The notes: a model not told the origin generated them from the letters alone. 41,087 bases of DNA from Streptococcus vestibularis ATCC 49124 (GCF_000188295.1 NZ_GL831112.1:1239597-1280683); one strand, 5' to 3'. Positions 10,514 to 21,904 are shown, counted from the first letter of the stretch. Made by a program: numbers and translations.

Positions 10514-11620
10514 CTAGGCGATCACCACATGATAGTCTGTATTGGCTTCAATAACAGTCTTAGCATGTGTGCGATCTTTTTCATTTTTAAAAGTAATTTG
10601 AAGGATACCGTGAATATCCTCACGATTTTCTTCATTGATACGAAGGTTAACCAAAGACGTTCCTCGTAACAATTCCATAATGCTAAGGATAACGTCTTCT
10701 CGGTCAGGCACATCCACGAAAATATCGAAGGCACTTTCCACGCCACCCTTTTTGTGGATTTCCATCTCTTTACGCTTTTTACGACCGTTGTCAAAGAACT
10801 CCCAAATGGCATTCTCATCTTCAGCTTTAATCAAGTCGGCCACATGGTCCAAACGTTTTTTGAAATCTTCAATACGATCCAAGACAGCAGGCCCATTAGT
10901 CATGAGAATGGAAGCCCACATGCCAGGTTCACTTTCTGCAATACGGGTCATATCTCGGAATCCCCCAGCCGCAAAGTGATTGGTCATCTCGTGAGACTGA
11001 GCATAATCAGCCGCCTGCTCCATAAGACCAGAAGCTAAAAGGTGTGGAAAATGACTGATTTGACTGGTTACACGGTCGTGTTCAGCCGCATCAATCTCCA
11101 CAAAACGTGACTTAAGCCCAGACAAGATGTCCTTAAGCTCTGGGATAGTTGTCTCTCTTGTCAGACTTGTCGGTGTGAAAATATAATAGGCATTTTCAAA
11201 AAGCGTCACGTCGGCTGCAATAGCCCCTGATTTATGGGAACCAGCCATAGGGTGGGAACCAACAAACTGAATATTTTTACCTGTTAGGTAACGTTCAGCT
11301 GCCTCAACGATATCCAACTTAGTAGACCCTGCGTCTGTGATGATGACATTATCTTTGAGATCCAAGTCAGCCAATTCCTGCAAGTAGGCCACAGTTTGCT
11401 TAATTGGCACTGCAAGGATAATCACATCAGCAAGTGGAGCAAACTCTTTGAAATCACTGGTTGCACGATCAACAATCCCACGCTCAAGTGCAATATTTCG
11501 AGAATAGTCAGAACGATTATATCCAAGAATCTCATAATCAGGGTGATCCCTTTTAATCCCTAAGGCCAAGGAGCCACCAATCAAGCCCAATCCTGCGATA
11601 TAAATAGTTTTCTTACTCAT
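10514..11620 (-). CDS. tyrA: Prephenate dehydrogenase
   Basis: This enzyme oxidises prephenate to 4-hydroxyphenylpyruvate with NAD for tyrosine synthesis. The 368-residue product begins with the NAD-binding GLGLIGGSLAL. The catalytic histidine region is GSHPMAGSHKSG, and the helical dimerisation domain follows. A C-terminal ACT domain from about residue 295 (DREDVILSIMELLRG, NREDIHGILQITF) is likely to bind tyrosine. I start at MSKKTIYIAG, behind GGGAG; a GTG/ATG four codons upstream is possible. It lies between aroC and the UPF0342 gene. Confidence 0.93.
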   Translation of the reverse strand: MSKKTIYIAGLGLIGGSLALGIKRDHPDYEILGYNRSDYSRNIALERGIVDRATSDFKEFAPLADVIILAVPIKQTVAYLQELADLDLKDNVIITDAGSTKLDIVEAAERYLTGKNIQFVGSHPMAGSHKSGAIAADVTLFENAYYIFTPTSLTRETTIPELKDILSGLKSRFVEIDAAEHDRVTSQISHFPHLLASGLMEQAADYAQSHEMTNHFAAGGFRDMTRIAESEPGMWASILMTNGPAVLDRIEDFKKRLDHVADLIKAEDENAIWEFFDNGRKKRKEMEIHKKGGVESAFDIFVDVPDREDVILSIMELLRGTSLVNLRINEENREDIHGILQITFKNEKDRTHAKTVIEANTDYHVVIA

Positions 11621-11649
11621 TACTACTCCCATCTATTGTCTGATGCTGC

Positions 11650-12816
11650 TTAAAAGTTTTTCACATAGTCACGGTGACGTGCTACCGCTTCTTTCAATTC
11701 TTCCATGTTATCAGAAGAGAATTTGTCCAAGATTTCATTGGCTACGACTGTAGCAACTACAGATTCCATAACGACACCCGCTGCAGGCAAGGCCGTTGGA
11801 TCTGAACGCTCGACTGTTGCCTTGTATGGTTCATGTGTTTCGATATCTACTGACATCAATGGCTTGTAAAGGGTTGGAATAGGTTTCATAACCCCACGGA
11901 CCACAATCGGTTGCCCGTTGGTCATACCACCTTCAAAACCACCAAGGTTGTTAGTGCGACGCGTATAGCCATCCTCTTCATTCCAGAGAATCTCGTCCAT
12001 CACTTGAGAGCCCTTGAGGTAGCCATCTTTGAATCCAAGACCAAACTCGACCCCCTTGAAGGCATTGATGGAAACAACTGCTTGAGCAATCTTAGCATCA
12101 AGTTTGGTATCCCATTGCACATAAGAGCCAAGGCCAACAGGGACGCCGCCAACAACCGTTTCAACGACACCACCAATAGTATCACCTTCTTTTTTGACTT
12201 GGTCAATGTAATCTTTAATCTCTTGTTCACGTTCTTGGTTAACGACTGAAATCTCAGATTGTTGGGCCAACTCCTTGATTTGGGCTACCGTCAAATTCTC
12301 AGGCACATCAATTTCCTTACCACCAAAGACAACCACATGATTAGCAATTTCAATATCGAGCTCAGCTAAGATTCGTTTAGCGACAGCACCTACTGCCACA
12401 CGCATCGTTGTTTCACGCGCACTGGAACGCTCCAAGGAATTACGCAAATCATCGAAACGGTATTTCATTCCACCAACCAAGTCAGCATGTCCTGGACGTG
12501 GGTGAGTGATTTTACGTTTGTTTTTCAAACGATCCTCAATGTCTTCCACAGCCATGATGTCCAACCATTTTTGATGGTCCTTATTGATAACATGAAGGGT
12601 AATCGGAGCCCCTGTTGTTTTCCCATGACGAACACCAGAAGTGATTTCAACCTTATCAGACTCAATTTTCATACGGCCACCACGACCATAACCACCTTGG
12701 CGGCGTTTCAAATCAGCATTGATATCTTCAGCGGTCAAGGAAAGACCAGCTGGAACACCTTCGATAATTGCTGTTAAACGTGGGCCGTGAGACTCACCTG
12801 CTGTTAAATATCTCAT
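11650..12816 (-). CDS. aroC: Chorismate synthase
   Basis: The 388-residue FMN-dependent enzyme makes chorismate from EPSP. It shows [14 protein letters not shown] at the N-terminus, [24 protein letters not shown] in the middle and [16 protein letters not shown] towards the C-terminus, all family signatures. It starts directly at the end of aroB with no gap, so translation is probably coupled. The length is usual for the bacterial form. Confidence 0.97.
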   Translation of the reverse strand: MRYLTAGESHGPRLTAIIEGVPAGLSLTAEDINADLKRRQGGYGRGGRMKIESDKVEITSGVRHGKTTGAPITLHVINKDHQKWLDIMAVEDIEDRLKNKRKITHPRPGHADLVGGMKYRFDDLRNSLERSSARETTMRVAVGAVAKRILAELDIEIANHVVVFGGKEIDVPENLTVAQIKELAQQSEISVVNQEREQEIKDYIDQVKKEGDTIGGVVETVVGGVPVGLGSYVQWDTKLDAKIAQAVVSINAFKGVEFGLGFKDGYLKGSQVMDEILWNEEDGYTRRTNNLGGFEGGMTNGQPIVVRGVMKPIPTLYKPLMSVDIETHEPYKATVERSDPTALPAAGVVMESVVATVVANEILDKFSSDNMEELKEAVARHRDYVKNF

Positions 12817-13884
12817 TTATTTCTCCAAGTACTCTTTCATTTCGACTAAAGGAATCTGATTGATAGCTGCCTTACCAATCTCTGGAACGATAACCGTCTT
12901 AATGCTATTACCACGAGCTTTTTTGTCGTGTGTGAGAGCTGTATAGAGCTCTTCAACACGCCATGGCTCATAGTCCACTGGCAAACCAAATTTAACACAC
13001 ATCTCAGCAATTTGACGTGTGATTCCCTGAGGCATCAGACCTTTTTCCTCAGCAACACGAGAAATCTGAACCATTCCGATAGCTACCGCTTCACCGTGCA
13101 TAACTTTACCGTAACCAGCTGTTTGTTCAACGGCATGCCCAATCGTATGACCAAAGTTTAGATACATACGGACGCCACCTTCAAACTCGTCTTCAACCAC
13201 AATTTTACGCTTAACGTTACATGAACGATAAATGATAGTTTCTGAGTTTTCTAGGATACTGTGAACTGAACCATCGATGCTTTCAAGCAGGTGCCAAAGC
13301 TCAGGATCGTCAATCAAACCATATTTGACAACCTCACCCATACCTTCAATCAATTCACGTTTACCAAGTGTCTCAAGGACATTAGGGTCAATCAAAACCC
13401 CATCAGGCTGAGCAAAAGTTCCCACGATATTTTTAGCAAATGGTGTGTTCACACCCGTCTTACCACCAATAGATGAATCCACTTGGGCAGTGAGACTAGT
13501 TGGAACCTGAACGAAGTGAATGCCACGCATATAAGTTGAAGCAACAAAGCCTGCCAAGTCACCAACAACACCGCCACCAAGAGCAAGAATACCATCACTA
13601 CGAGTCATGCCATTCTTAATCAAAAACTCATAAGCCTTATTAACAGTTTTAAGATTTTTACTCGCTTCACCTTCTAGAAAATCAAAAACGGCAACCTCAA
13701 AACCTTCGTGCTCCAGGCTAAGCTTAACTTTTTCTGCATATAGAGCTCCCACATGATTGTCCGTAATAAGGGCAATCTTTTGTGGTTCCCAAAGTGACTT
13801 CACCCATTGACCGACCGTCTTAAGGGCTCCCTTTTCAATGATAATGTCATAAGGGTTATGTGTTAAATTTACCTCTAGTTTCAT
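12817..13884 (-). CDS. aroB: 3-Dehydroquinate synthase
   Basis: The 355-residue NAD- and metal-dependent enzyme cyclises DAHP. The NAD-binding [11 protein letters not shown] is followed by [19 protein letters not shown], and the metal-binding histidines sit in [11 protein letters not shown] and [10 protein letters not shown]. It lies 12 bp behind aroE and abuts aroC. AGGAGGGGAC-type ribosome site sequence precedes the ATG. No DAHP synthase gene is in the window, so the first step is encoded elsewhere. Confidence 0.97.
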   Translation of the reverse strand: MKLEVNLTHNPYDIIIEKGALKTVGQWVKSLWEPQKIALITDNHVGALYAEKVKLSLEHEGFEVAVFDFLEGEASKNLKTVNKAYEFLIKNGMTRSDGILALGGGVVGDLAGFVASTYMRGIHFVQVPTSLTAQVDSSIGGKTGVNTPFAKNIVGTFAQPDGVLIDPNVLETLGKRELIEGMGEVVKYGLIDDPELWHLLESIDGSVHSILENSETIIYRSCNVKRKIVVEDEFEGGVRMYLNFGHTIGHAVEQTAGYGKVMHGEAVAIGMVQISRVAEEKGLMPQGITRQIAEMCVKFGLPVDYEPWRVEELYTALTHDKKARGNSIKTVIVPEIGKAAINQIPLVEMKEYLEK

Positions 13885-13896
13885 AGTCGTCCCCTC

Positions 13897-14754
13897 CTAG
13901 CTATTGTAAATATTTTCCAATTCCTGCCAAATGGCGTCTGTTGGCATGTCCTTGCCTGTCCACAATTTAAAGGCACCTGCTGCTTGATGAAGCAACATGC
14001 CAAGTCCGTTCACAGCCTCTATTCCCTGTTTCCTAGCCAAGGCCAAGAAAGGTGTTTCAAAAGGCTGATAAATGATATCAGCAACCAAGAGTCCCTTAGG
14101 AAATTTTGTATCTGTAGGAATAGGCGAGGATGCGCCATCCATCCCAACACTCGTCGCATTCACCAATAAATCAGCCTGGCCTAGTTCCTCTTTAAAATAC
14201 TTAAGATCATTTAAAGCATGGAACTCCAAGTGACAAGTTGTCTGTTCAAGTAAGGACTTAAAGCTCTTTTTTGCCTTATCAAATGACTGAGGGCGAACAT
14301 AGACACTGACTTTTTTGGCACCATCAAGAACTGCCTGCGTCACAATAGCTTTAGCCGCACCACCAGCACCCAAAATCATCAGACGGGCATCTTTAGGGCT
14401 AAAGTTCTTTAGACTAGCAAAAAAGCCAAAACCGTCCGTATTATGACCAATCAAACGCCCATCACGATTAACAACTGTATTGACAGCACCAATCAGTTGA
14501 GCTGCAGGACTAATCTCATCCAAAAAAGGAATGACTGCTTCCTTATATGGCATGGACAAATTGATACCGAACATGTCGTAACGTCTAATATTTTTAACTG
14601 TCTCAGCCAGGTCTGACTCTGGAATCTCCCAGGCCACATAAACACCATTAATTTGTGTCTTCTCAAAGGCAGAATTATGAATGAACGGCGAAATCGAATG
14701 CTTGATTGGATTGGCGACAACAGCTGCTAGGCGTGTGTGTCCATCAATCTGCAT
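13897..14754 (-). CDS. aroE: Shikimate dehydrogenase
   Basis: The 285-residue enzyme reduces 3-dehydroshikimate with NADPH. It shows the substrate-site serines in [11 protein letters not shown], the catalytic lysine in [10 protein letters not shown] (most relatives read NVTxPxK, so Leu-Ser-Met is a mild variant), NTDGFGF, and the nucleotide loop GAGGAAKAI. Its start overlaps aroD by 11 bp. Normal length for the family. Confidence 0.95.
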   Translation of the reverse strand: MQIDGHTRLAAVVANPIKHSISPFIHNSAFEKTQINGVYVAWEIPESDLAETVKNIRRYDMFGINLSMPYKEAVIPFLDEISPAAQLIGAVNTVVNRDGRLIGHNTDGFGFFASLKNFSPKDARLMILGAGGAAKAIVTQAVLDGAKKVSVYVRPQSFDKAKKSFKSLLEQTTCHLEFHALNDLKYFKEELGQADLLVNATSVGMDGASSPIPTDTKFPKGLLVADIIYQPFETPFLALARKQGIEAVNGLGMLLHQAAGAFKLWTGKDMPTDAIWQELENIYNS

Positions 14755-15421
14755 CCAAAACCTCCCTGATTCTGCGCATGTCTGCTAAACTAATTTGTCC
14801 TGGAGCACTGGCATTATCAAGACTGGCAAAAGTCCATGATGACCCTATCAAGTCGCCCGCAAAACGTGACAAACGACCTAGTTTACCCATTGACATGGTC
14901 ACAAACTCCTGCTCAGGATTAAAGGCCTTAAAACCACGTGTGAAGTTCATAAGGTCGAGAACATCCTGCTCATGCTTAGGCATAACTGACACCTTAACCA
15001 CTCGTGGTGTCAAGTTTGCCATCTCAGACAAAAGTTCCATGAGGTTTTCAGGTGTCTCCTTAAAGTTATGATAAGACAAAACCAAGTTTGAAAATTCGAG
15101 CATTTGATCAAAGACAGCCTTACGTGTGAAATACTCAAAATCAATATAATCTGGCGAATAAATCGCAGCTACATCCTTAATCAGTGCGACATATTCCGCA
15201 TCCGTTAACTCAAGCCTACCACCCTCACGCGTTGTACGGATGGTAAAGACAATCTCAAAGCCTGCGAATTTCTCGAAAATAGCCGGAGCAACCGTTAAGA
15301 TACTATCCTTATCTAAAAAATCTGCACGCCATTCAATAATGTCTGCCCCCTCAAAACGAGACAGTTCAAGCGCTTGTGCCTCCTCTAAACTAGTTGGCAT
15401 AATCGGAACTACAATTTTCAT
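14744..15421 (-). CDS. aroD: Type I 3-dehydroquinate dehydratase
   Basis: The 225-residue type I enzyme dehydrates 3-dehydroquinate through a Schiff base. The EWRADF motif, the catalytic histidine in LSYHNFKET and the lysine in VVKVSVMP are visible, with MGKLGRLSR near the end. The start ATG overlaps the stop of the preceding methyltransferase gene (ATGA), so the two genes are coupled. AAGG lies seven bases upstream. Confidence 0.95.
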   Translation of the reverse strand: MKIVVPIMPTSLEEAQALELSRFEGADIIEWRADFLDKDSILTVAPAIFEKFAGFEIVFTIRTTREGGRLELTDAEYVALIKDVAAIYSPDYIDFEYFTRKAVFDQMLEFSNLVLSYHNFKETPENLMELLSEMANLTPRVVKVSVMPKHEQDVLDLMNFTRGFKAFNPEQEFVTMSMGKLGRLSRFAGDLIGSSWTFASLDNASAPGQISLADMRRIREVLDAD

Positions 15422-16581
15422 TTATTTACCTTTATTGTGTATACTTTCAAATAATTTGATGTTGGATCATTAGGATTGACGGTAAAATCCGCTGGTAATT
15501 GTTGCAGGTTAACGAAGTCCGCTGAAACATCTCCCAAGCCCTTACGTAGTTGTTTCTTAAACTGTTGCACTGTCATATTAGCAGCATTGGTACTTGCGAT
15601 GATTGTCCCATGCTCTGATAAAATATCAATACTTTGTGCAATTAACTTGTGGTAATCCTTATTTGCTGAGAAAGTGCGTTTCTTATTTCGAGCAAAGCTT
15701 GGCGGATCGATGACGATAAGGTCATAAGATAAGCCTTTTTTCTTTGCATATTTGAAATAATCGAAGACATCCATCACGACCAAGCGATGATTTTCCATAC
15801 TGAAGCCATTAGCTTCAAAATGAGCCGTCGATAATTCACGTGAACGTTTTGCCAAATCCACCGATGTCGTTTCAACCGCTCCCCCCATAGCTGCAGCCAC
15901 TGAAAAAGCGGCCGTATAAGAGAACATATTCAGAACTGATTTACCCAAGGCTAAGCCATTAACTAAACCATCACGCACTTCATGCTGATCAAGGAAAATC
16001 CCCGTCATTAGCCCATCATTGAGGAAAACCTCATAAGTTACCCCATTTTCTAAAATGGTGAAGGTATCACCCGACTCTTGCCCAAAAAGATGGTCTGATT
16101 CGAAATCAAGACCCTTGAAGCGGATTTTTTCATAACCTCCCAAGACCTCAGGAAAGACCGCTTGGAAGGCCTCTACAATAACATCCTTCAAGGAATAAAC
16201 AAAGGCATTATACCATGAAAAGAGGGCATAGTCTCCATACAAATCAATCGTTAGACCACCAAAATCATCACCATCTTGGTTAAAAAGACGAAAAGCCGTC
16301 GTTAAATCATTATCATAATAGGATTGACGTTTGGCTTTTGCCTTCTCAAAAAGCCCCTGAAAATAGGTCACTGTCAATTTTTGCTTTTTAGGGGACAAAA
16401 ACCAACCTATCCCCTTATTTTGACTCGACAAATAGCCTGTTCCTAAAAATTCTTTGGATTGGCTATAAAGATAAATCAACTGATTATTTTCAGCTATATT
16501 TGGAAAATCTTCGGCTAAAAGAAGCTGTTTACCTTGTTTGATTTTTTTCTCCGCAAAGGGACTTACTGTCAATATACTCAT
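15418..16581 (-). CDS. Class I rRNA large subunit methyltransferase, RlmI-like
   Basis: The 387-residue protein has a PUA-like N-terminus (about 1-75) and a SAM-dependent methyltransferase domain with [17 protein letters not shown] as motif [11 protein letters not shown], and the DPPSFAR catalytic motif. This is the RlmI/YccW architecture, which methylates cytosine C5 in 23S rRNA; the exact site here is not known. I place the start at MSILTVSPF: the A of this ATG falls seven bases after a TGGTATAAT box, so the mRNA may be leaderless. A longer frame from 16689 would run across the promoter. It is the first gene of the aro operon. Confidence 0.85.
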   Translation of the reverse strand: MSILTVSPFAEKKIKQGKQLLLAEDFPNIAENNQLIYLYSQSKEFLGTGYLSSQNKGIGWFLSPKKQKLTVTYFQGLFEKAKAKRQSYYDNDLTTAFRLFNQDGDDFGGLTIDLYGDYALFSWYNAFVYSLKDVIVEAFQAVFPEVLGGYEKIRFKGLDFESDHLFGQESGDTFTILENGVTYEVFLNDGLMTGIFLDQHEVRDGLVNGLALGKSVLNMFSYTAAFSVAAAMGGAVETTSVDLAKRSRELSTAHFEANGFSMENHRLVVMDVFDYFKYAKKKGLSYDLIVIDPPSFARNKKRTFSANKDYHKLIAQSIDILSEHGTIIASTNAANMTVQQFKKQLRKGLGDVSADFVNLQQLPADFTVNPNDPTSNYLKVYTIKVNK

Positions 16582-16587
16582 GTTACC

Positions 16588-16596
16588 ATTATACCA
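16588..16596 (-). promoter_or_regulatory. Promoter of the RlmI-like/aro operon (leaderless)
   Basis: TGGTATAAT on the minus strand is a perfect extended -10. Only six bases separate the last T from the ATG at 16581, so the predicted +1 is the A of the start codon. No good -35 is seen. The 14-mer TTTGGTATAATGGT also occurs inverted at 16697-16710, in the ltaS promoter. Confidence 0.7.
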
Positions 16597-16678
16597 AAAA
16601 AATGCTATAATTTCTGTTTCGTAACTAGATTTTGTCAATTGTATGTCAAGGAATATCACACTCAATGGCAGTAAATTT

Positions 16679-16707
16679 TTGAGAGTCATTTTGTTATTTG
16701 GTATAAT
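16679..16707 (+). promoter_or_regulatory. Promoter of the LtaS-type gene
   Basis: TTGAGA (16679-16684), 17 bp, TATAAT (16702-16707), with TG one base before the -10. This is a strong vegetative promoter about 36 bp before the TTG start codon. Confidence 0.8.
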
Positions 16708-16742
16708 GGTTAAGATAATATAGAATCAAAGGAAGTATTACT

Positions 16743-18923
16743 TTGAAAAAAATAAATGAAGCCTTTTGGAAAGGAGTTTCATCAAGACTCGGATTCGTCC
16801 TCTTGTTACTCTTCTTTTACTGGCTAAAAACCATATTCGCTTATTACGTCAACATTAATCTTGAGTTGGAAAGCAGATATCAGGTTATGCTTTCGCTGAT
16901 TAACCCTATTCCACTAGGATTAATGCTGTTAGGTTTAGGACTTTACTTCAAGAAAAGACGTTTCTTTTATAGCACAACGATTGCTATTTATGTCATCCTT
17001 AATCTCCTGCTTATTGCTAATGTCATTTACTTCGGTGAGTTTACAGACTTCATCACTGTAAATACCATCCTGGCAAGTTCTAGTTCAGCAGCGGGACTGG
17101 GAGATTCAGCTAAGAACCTTCTTGAACCAAGTTATATCTTTTATCTGATTGATATTCCTTTCTTCATCTATGCTGGTTTTAGGAAAAAACTAAAAACGGA
17201 TAGTAAACCATTTAATAAACGAGCTAGTTTTGCCGTCACCGCACTGTCGACACTCCTTCTTTCAGTTAACCTATTTCTAGCGGAAGTTAACCGTGGTGAG
17301 TTACTGACACGTGGTTTCTCCAACAACTATATTGTTCGTGCTATGGGGATTCCTTTCTTTACAGCTTATTCCGGTAACTTAACGTATCAAGCTTCACAAG
17401 CTCGTTCATCCGCAACAGCAGACGATATGAAAAAGGTTGAAGCTTATGTTAAGGAGCACTATGCAGCACCTGATCCTAAGTACTACGGAATTGCTAAAGG
17501 AAGAAACGTTATCGTTATTCACTTGGAGAGTTTCCAACAGTTTCTTATTGATTACAAGCTCCAAGTAGATGGTCAGTCTTATGAGGTAACACCATTCCTC
17601 AATTCCATTTACCACTCAAATGAAACCCTAGCCTTTTCAAATTTCTTCCACCAAGTTAAATCAGGAAAAACTTCTGATGCTGAAACCTTGATGGAAACAT
17701 CACTCTTCGGACTAAGTACAGGGTCATACATGGTAAACTACGGTGGTACCAATACAGCCTACGCTGCACCATCTATCCTGGCTCAAACAGGCGGCTATAC
17801 TTCAGCCGTTTTCCACGGAAACACTGGATCCTTCTGGAATCGCAATAACACCTATAAACAATGGGGTTATAACTACTTCTTTGACTCATCAGCCTTCACT
17901 GAAAAAACTGATGAGAATTCCTTCCAGTATGGTCTAAATGACAAGTACATGTTTCCAGATTCCATCAAATATCTGGAACAAATGCAACAGCCTTTCTATG
18001 TTAAATACCTAACCGTATCTAACCACTACCCATACACTTCACTCTCAGGCGATGAAAAGGAACAAGGTTTCCCACTCGCTGAAACAAAAGATGAGACAGT
18101 CAACGGATATTTTGCAACAGCTAACTATCTTGACTCTGCAATCAAAGACTTCTTTGATTACCTTAAGGAAACCGGTCTTTACGACAACTCGATTATTGTC
18201 ATGTACGGTGACCACTATGGTATCTCTGATACACGAAGCAGCAATCTTGCTGAACTTCTCGGTAAGAACCCTGAAACTTGGTCAAACTATGATAAAGCCA
18301 TGCTTCAACGTGTTCCTTACATGATTCATATTCCAGGATATACTGGTGGTGGTATCTCTAACACCTTTGGTGGAGAGGTTGATGCCCTTCCAACTCTCCT
18401 TCACATTCTTGGTGTTGACACTAGCTCTTATATCCAGATGGGACAAGACCTCCTATCTCCTGATAATAAGCAAACCGTCGCATTTAGAACCTCAGGTCAA
18501 TATGTTACTCCTCAATACACCAGCTATTCTGGTAGACTCTATAACACTCAAACAGGGGAAGAAATTACCAACCCTGATGAAACGACTAAAAAGGATAACG
18601 AAGCCATTCGTAAGACAGTAGCCACTCAGCTTTCGATGAGTGACGCTGTTCAAACTGGTGACCTCCTTCGTTTCTATACACCAAATGGTTTGAAACATGT
18701 TGATTCTAGCACGATTTCCTACACGAAACAGATGAATCAACTGAAACAGATCAACAAAAAGCTGAAAGATAAATCAACTAGCCTCTACAAACAAAAAGGC
18801 AATAAATCAACGGCTGATCTATTCAAGACCCCATCTTACAAGGAACTACATCCTGCAGAATCTGAATCGAGCTCAAGTTCAAGTGAATCAGAGCCAAGTA
18901 GCTCTTCAACGGAACAACAATAA
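16743..18923 (+). CDS. ltaS: LtaS-type lipoteichoic acid synthase / phosphoglycerol transferase
   Basis: LtaS enzymes polymerise glycerol phosphate from phosphatidylglycerol outside the membrane. The 726-residue protein has about five N-terminal membrane helices (to residue 190), then an extracellular sulfatase-like domain. It shows the metal glutamate in VIVIHLESFQQ, the nucleophile threonine in SGKTSDAETLMETS, FHGNTGSFWNRN and the metal-binding MYGDHYG. The tail after about residue 695 is a serine/glutamate-rich stretch. The start codon is TTG, chosen because AAAGGAAG lies seven bases before it and the N-terminus MKKINEAFWKG fits; there is no nearby ATG. It is transcribed divergently from the aro operon. 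Confidence 0.88.
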   Translation: MKKINEAFWKGVSSRLGFVLLLLFFYWLKTIFAYYVNINLELESRYQVMLSLINPIPLGLMLLGLGLYFKKRRFFYSTTIAIYVILNLLLIANVIYFGEFTDFITVNTILASSSSAAGLGDSAKNLLEPSYIFYLIDIPFFIYAGFRKKLKTDSKPFNKRASFAVTALSTLLLSVNLFLAEVNRGELLTRGFSNNYIVRAMGIPFFTAYSGNLTYQASQARSSATADDMKKVEAYVKEHYAAPDPKYYGIAKGRNVIVIHLESFQQFLIDYKLQVDGQSYEVTPFLNSIYHSNETLAFSNFFHQVKSGKTSDAETLMETSLFGLSTGSYMVNYGGTNTAYAAPSILAQTGGYTSAVFHGNTGSFWNRNNTYKQWGYNYFFDSSAFTEKTDENSFQYGLNDKYMFPDSIKYLEQMQQPFYVKYLTVSNHYPYTSLSGDEKEQGFPLAETKDETVNGYFATANYLDSAIKDFFDYLKETGLYDNSIIVMYGDHYGISDTRSSNLAELLGKNPETWSNYDKAMLQRVPYMIHIPGYTGGGISNTFGGEVDALPTLLHILGVDTSSYIQMGQDLLSPDNKQTVAFRTSGQYVTPQYTSYSGRLYNTQTGEEITNPDETTKKDNEAIRKTVATQLSMSDAVQTGDLLRFYTPNGLKHVDSSTISYTKQMNQLKQINKKLKDKSTSLYKQKGNKSTADLFKTPSYKELHPAESESSSSSSESEPSSSSTEQQ

Positions 18924-18925
18924 GC

Positions 18926-18960
18926 CTTAAAAGGCAGTCCAAACAGGACTGCCTTTTAAG
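18926..18960 (+). terminator. Terminator of the LtaS-type gene
   Basis: A perfect 15-bp stem, CTTAAAAGGCAGTCC and GGACTGCCTTTTAAG, closes a five-base loop. The T-run is inside the right arm. Confidence 0.85.
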
Positions 18961-19030
18961 ATTAAACAATTATCAATCGTACTTAACTGGAAAATCATAA
19001 TCCTCATAGCACTCGCCTCAAACATATTTC

Positions 19031-19059
19031 TTGCTAGTTTGCTGTAAGCGTGATTAAAT
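19031..19059 (+). promoter_or_regulatory. Promoter of the 61-residue protein gene
   Basis: TTGCTA (19031-19036), 17 bp, TTAAAT (19054-19059), with TG one base upstream of the -10. It stands about 35 bp before the start codon. Confidence 0.5.
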
Positions 19060-19094
19060 AGAGTTAGTAAGAAAACTTATAAAGGAGAACAGAT

Positions 19095-19280
19095 ATGAAT
19101 CCAATGGAATTATTTAACCAAGTAAAAAAAATGATTGAAAAGAAAGATTTCGAAGCTGCTAAAAAGTTTGTCGATGACAATAAAGATGATTTGGGCGAAT
19201 ACTTTGACCAAGCTAAGTCACTTGTTTCAGGCAACGAAATGGTCAGTGGAGCTTTAGACAAGATTAAAGGTCTATTCTAA
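19095..19280 (+). CDS. Small acidic/basic helical protein, function unknown
   Basis: This 61-residue product has no match I recognise. It is rich in Lys, Asp and Glu, with a helical pattern (NPMELFNQVKKMIEKKDFEA) and a C-terminal GALDKIKGLF. There is no signal peptide or cysteine. It is a real gene by context: AAAGGAG seven bases upstream of the ATG, a promoter, and a strong terminator just after. It is a single-gene transcription unit, suggestive of a highly made small protein, but the role is unknown. Confidence 0.75.
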   Translation: MNPMELFNQVKKMIEKKDFEAAKKFVDDNKDDLGEYFDQAKSLVSGNEMVSGALDKIKGLF

Positions 19281-19287
19281 GACGAAA

Positions 19288-19320
19288 TCCCCGCAGTCAA
19301 TAGGATTGCGGGGACTTTTT
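19288..19320 (+). terminator. Terminator after the 61-residue protein
   Basis: TCCCCGCA and TGCGGGGA pair around a short loop, followed by CTTTTT. The GC-rich stem stands out in this AT-rich region. Confidence 0.85.
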
Positions 19321-19647
19321 ATATTTAGAACTCCTATTTAGGTACAGTGCCTATCATAGGCTAAAATTCTATAGCAAAAGCACCCTAAAAGTTAGAAACT
19401 AAATATATACTTTGGGGGTGCAATTCATAATATAACAAGAGACAAATCGTAATTATATTTTTACTCTCAAGTCATATTGGGGTCATTTCATTACTCTTGT
19501 TCATCTAATTCTATGTACAAGCTAGTCAATTCCCAATTAAATACCACAGAGTTATATTACTTATCTAAATTAAAAAACTAAACTCTTTTCCATCTTGAGA
19601 TACTAGACTTGAGCTTTTAAAAAATTTAATTTGTAATAAATTTTTAG
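19321..19647. other. Gene-free stretch with possible IS-end relic
   Basis: No gene is supported here. At 19380-19421 an imperfect palindrome pairs GCACCCTAAAAGT with ACTTTGGGGGTGC. Sequences of this kind resemble the ends of IS3/IS150-group elements in streptococci, so this may be two IS ends brought together, or a fold in an RNA. At 19343-19360 the words TACAGTGC and TATCATAGG, separated by one base, also occur near 2313. The remainder is AT-rich with no clear signal. Confidence 0.3.
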
Positions 19648-20113
19648 TTAAACAACAATCCTACCATTCACATCAGGCATCTTGAATAAGACGATAACAT
19701 CTTGGATAAATCCGATGATAATTGGGATACCCGTAAAAGATAAAATCCGAAATAGGATACCTGTTCCGTAATACCCTGCGTAAAAATGATGGACACCTAA
19801 TCCACCAAGAAAAATAGCGAGAAAAATATAAACCCATTTATTTACATAATGCAAACCTGGAGTAGTTGCTTGCGTATAAACGACTTGTGACTGATTTTGG
19901 GAAGAGTTGTTTTCATTAACAATGTTAATCTTAACATTGTCATCTTTTTTCTCTTCAGCTTTTATGATAATAATTTCATCATCTACTTTATGAACTTCTA
20001 CTTCATCACCTAATTTTGGAACGAAATTCAATTCAGATGGGTTTATTTTTCAAGTACTCCTCATTATTCGAGATTATAACTTTCGTACCTGTAACTTTAA
20101 CAATTTTTGCCAA
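19648..20113 (-). pseudogene. TM2-domain membrane protein, frameshifted near codon 25
   Basis: The 3' part encodes a soluble region (LGDEVEVHKVDDEIIII) followed by a TM2 domain with two helices (WVYIFLAIFLGGLGVHHFYAGY and IIIGFIQDVIVLFKM). Upstream, in another frame, a TTG behind GAGG at 20113 begins MAKIVKVTGTKVIISNNEEY, the usual N-terminus of streptococcal TM2 proteins as recalled. The two frames are shifted by one base near 20040-20048, where the first frame meets TGA. TTG restart at 20031 could give a shortened product. TM2 function is unknown. I score this as a probable pseudogene; a sequencing error is the other possibility. Confidence 0.7.
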
Positions 20114-20406
20114 TTTTTCTTTCCTCTCTTTTAAGTTATGGCTTGTATTACTCTTTTAAATGATTGTAAAGTCATAATTAATTAATTATCGATTTCATTA
20201 AAAATTCAAACAATACTTAATGCATAACTATCTTTACAGTGACATTAGGAATCATCTCTATAAATTCTGTAACCAGCAAAATCACTGTAAAAATTACAGA
20301 GCTTTTTGAGTTCTTTGTCAACTGTAGTAAGTGACGAAAAGTTACTATTTAGAGAGAAACTAACAGTAGGAACAATTTAATAAATCTAATCAATAATTTT
20401 AATATT
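20114..20406. other. Gene-free region between the TM2 relic and the eno terminator
   Basis: I see no coding region. At 20307-20336 the sequence TTGAGTTCTTTGTCAACTGT resembles the terminal repeat of ISL3-family elements such as IS1167/IS1193, from memory. No transposase follows, so it would be a solo end. Two short repeats, CACTGTAAAAATTACAG and similar, lie just before it. Confidence 0.3.
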
Positions 20407-20438
20407 AAAAAAAGAGATTCCCTAAGGAACCTCTTTTT
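20407..20438 (-). terminator. Terminator of eno
   Basis: AAAAAGAGATTCC and GGAACCTCTTTTT form a stem with small mismatches, ending in a T-run on the minus strand, just after the eno stop at 20458. Confidence 0.75.
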
Positions 20439-20457
20439 ATTCTATATGACTATAGAA

Positions 20458-21786
<1,329 letters not shown>

Positions 21787-21796
21787 TTACACCTTT

Positions 21797-21825
21797 ATAT
21801 TACCATAATATCAAGGCTTAAGCAA
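21797..21825 (-). promoter_or_regulatory. Promoter of eno
   Basis: On the minus strand TTGCTT (21820-21825), 17 bp, TAATAT (21797-21802), with TG one base before the -10. The predicted start of transcription is about 35 bp upstream of the ATG. Confidence 0.65.
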
Positions 21826-21904
21826 ATTAAAACCAGAATTTTCTAGCGATTTTCTATTTTTTAATGTTTTCAATTGTTTTTGAAAATCTCAGAAAACGAC
21901 TCAA

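Noticed and set aside
15418..16689. The 423-codon form of the RlmI-like protein.
   Set aside because: The extra 36 residues run over the promoter and have no family similarity; the start at 16581 fits better.
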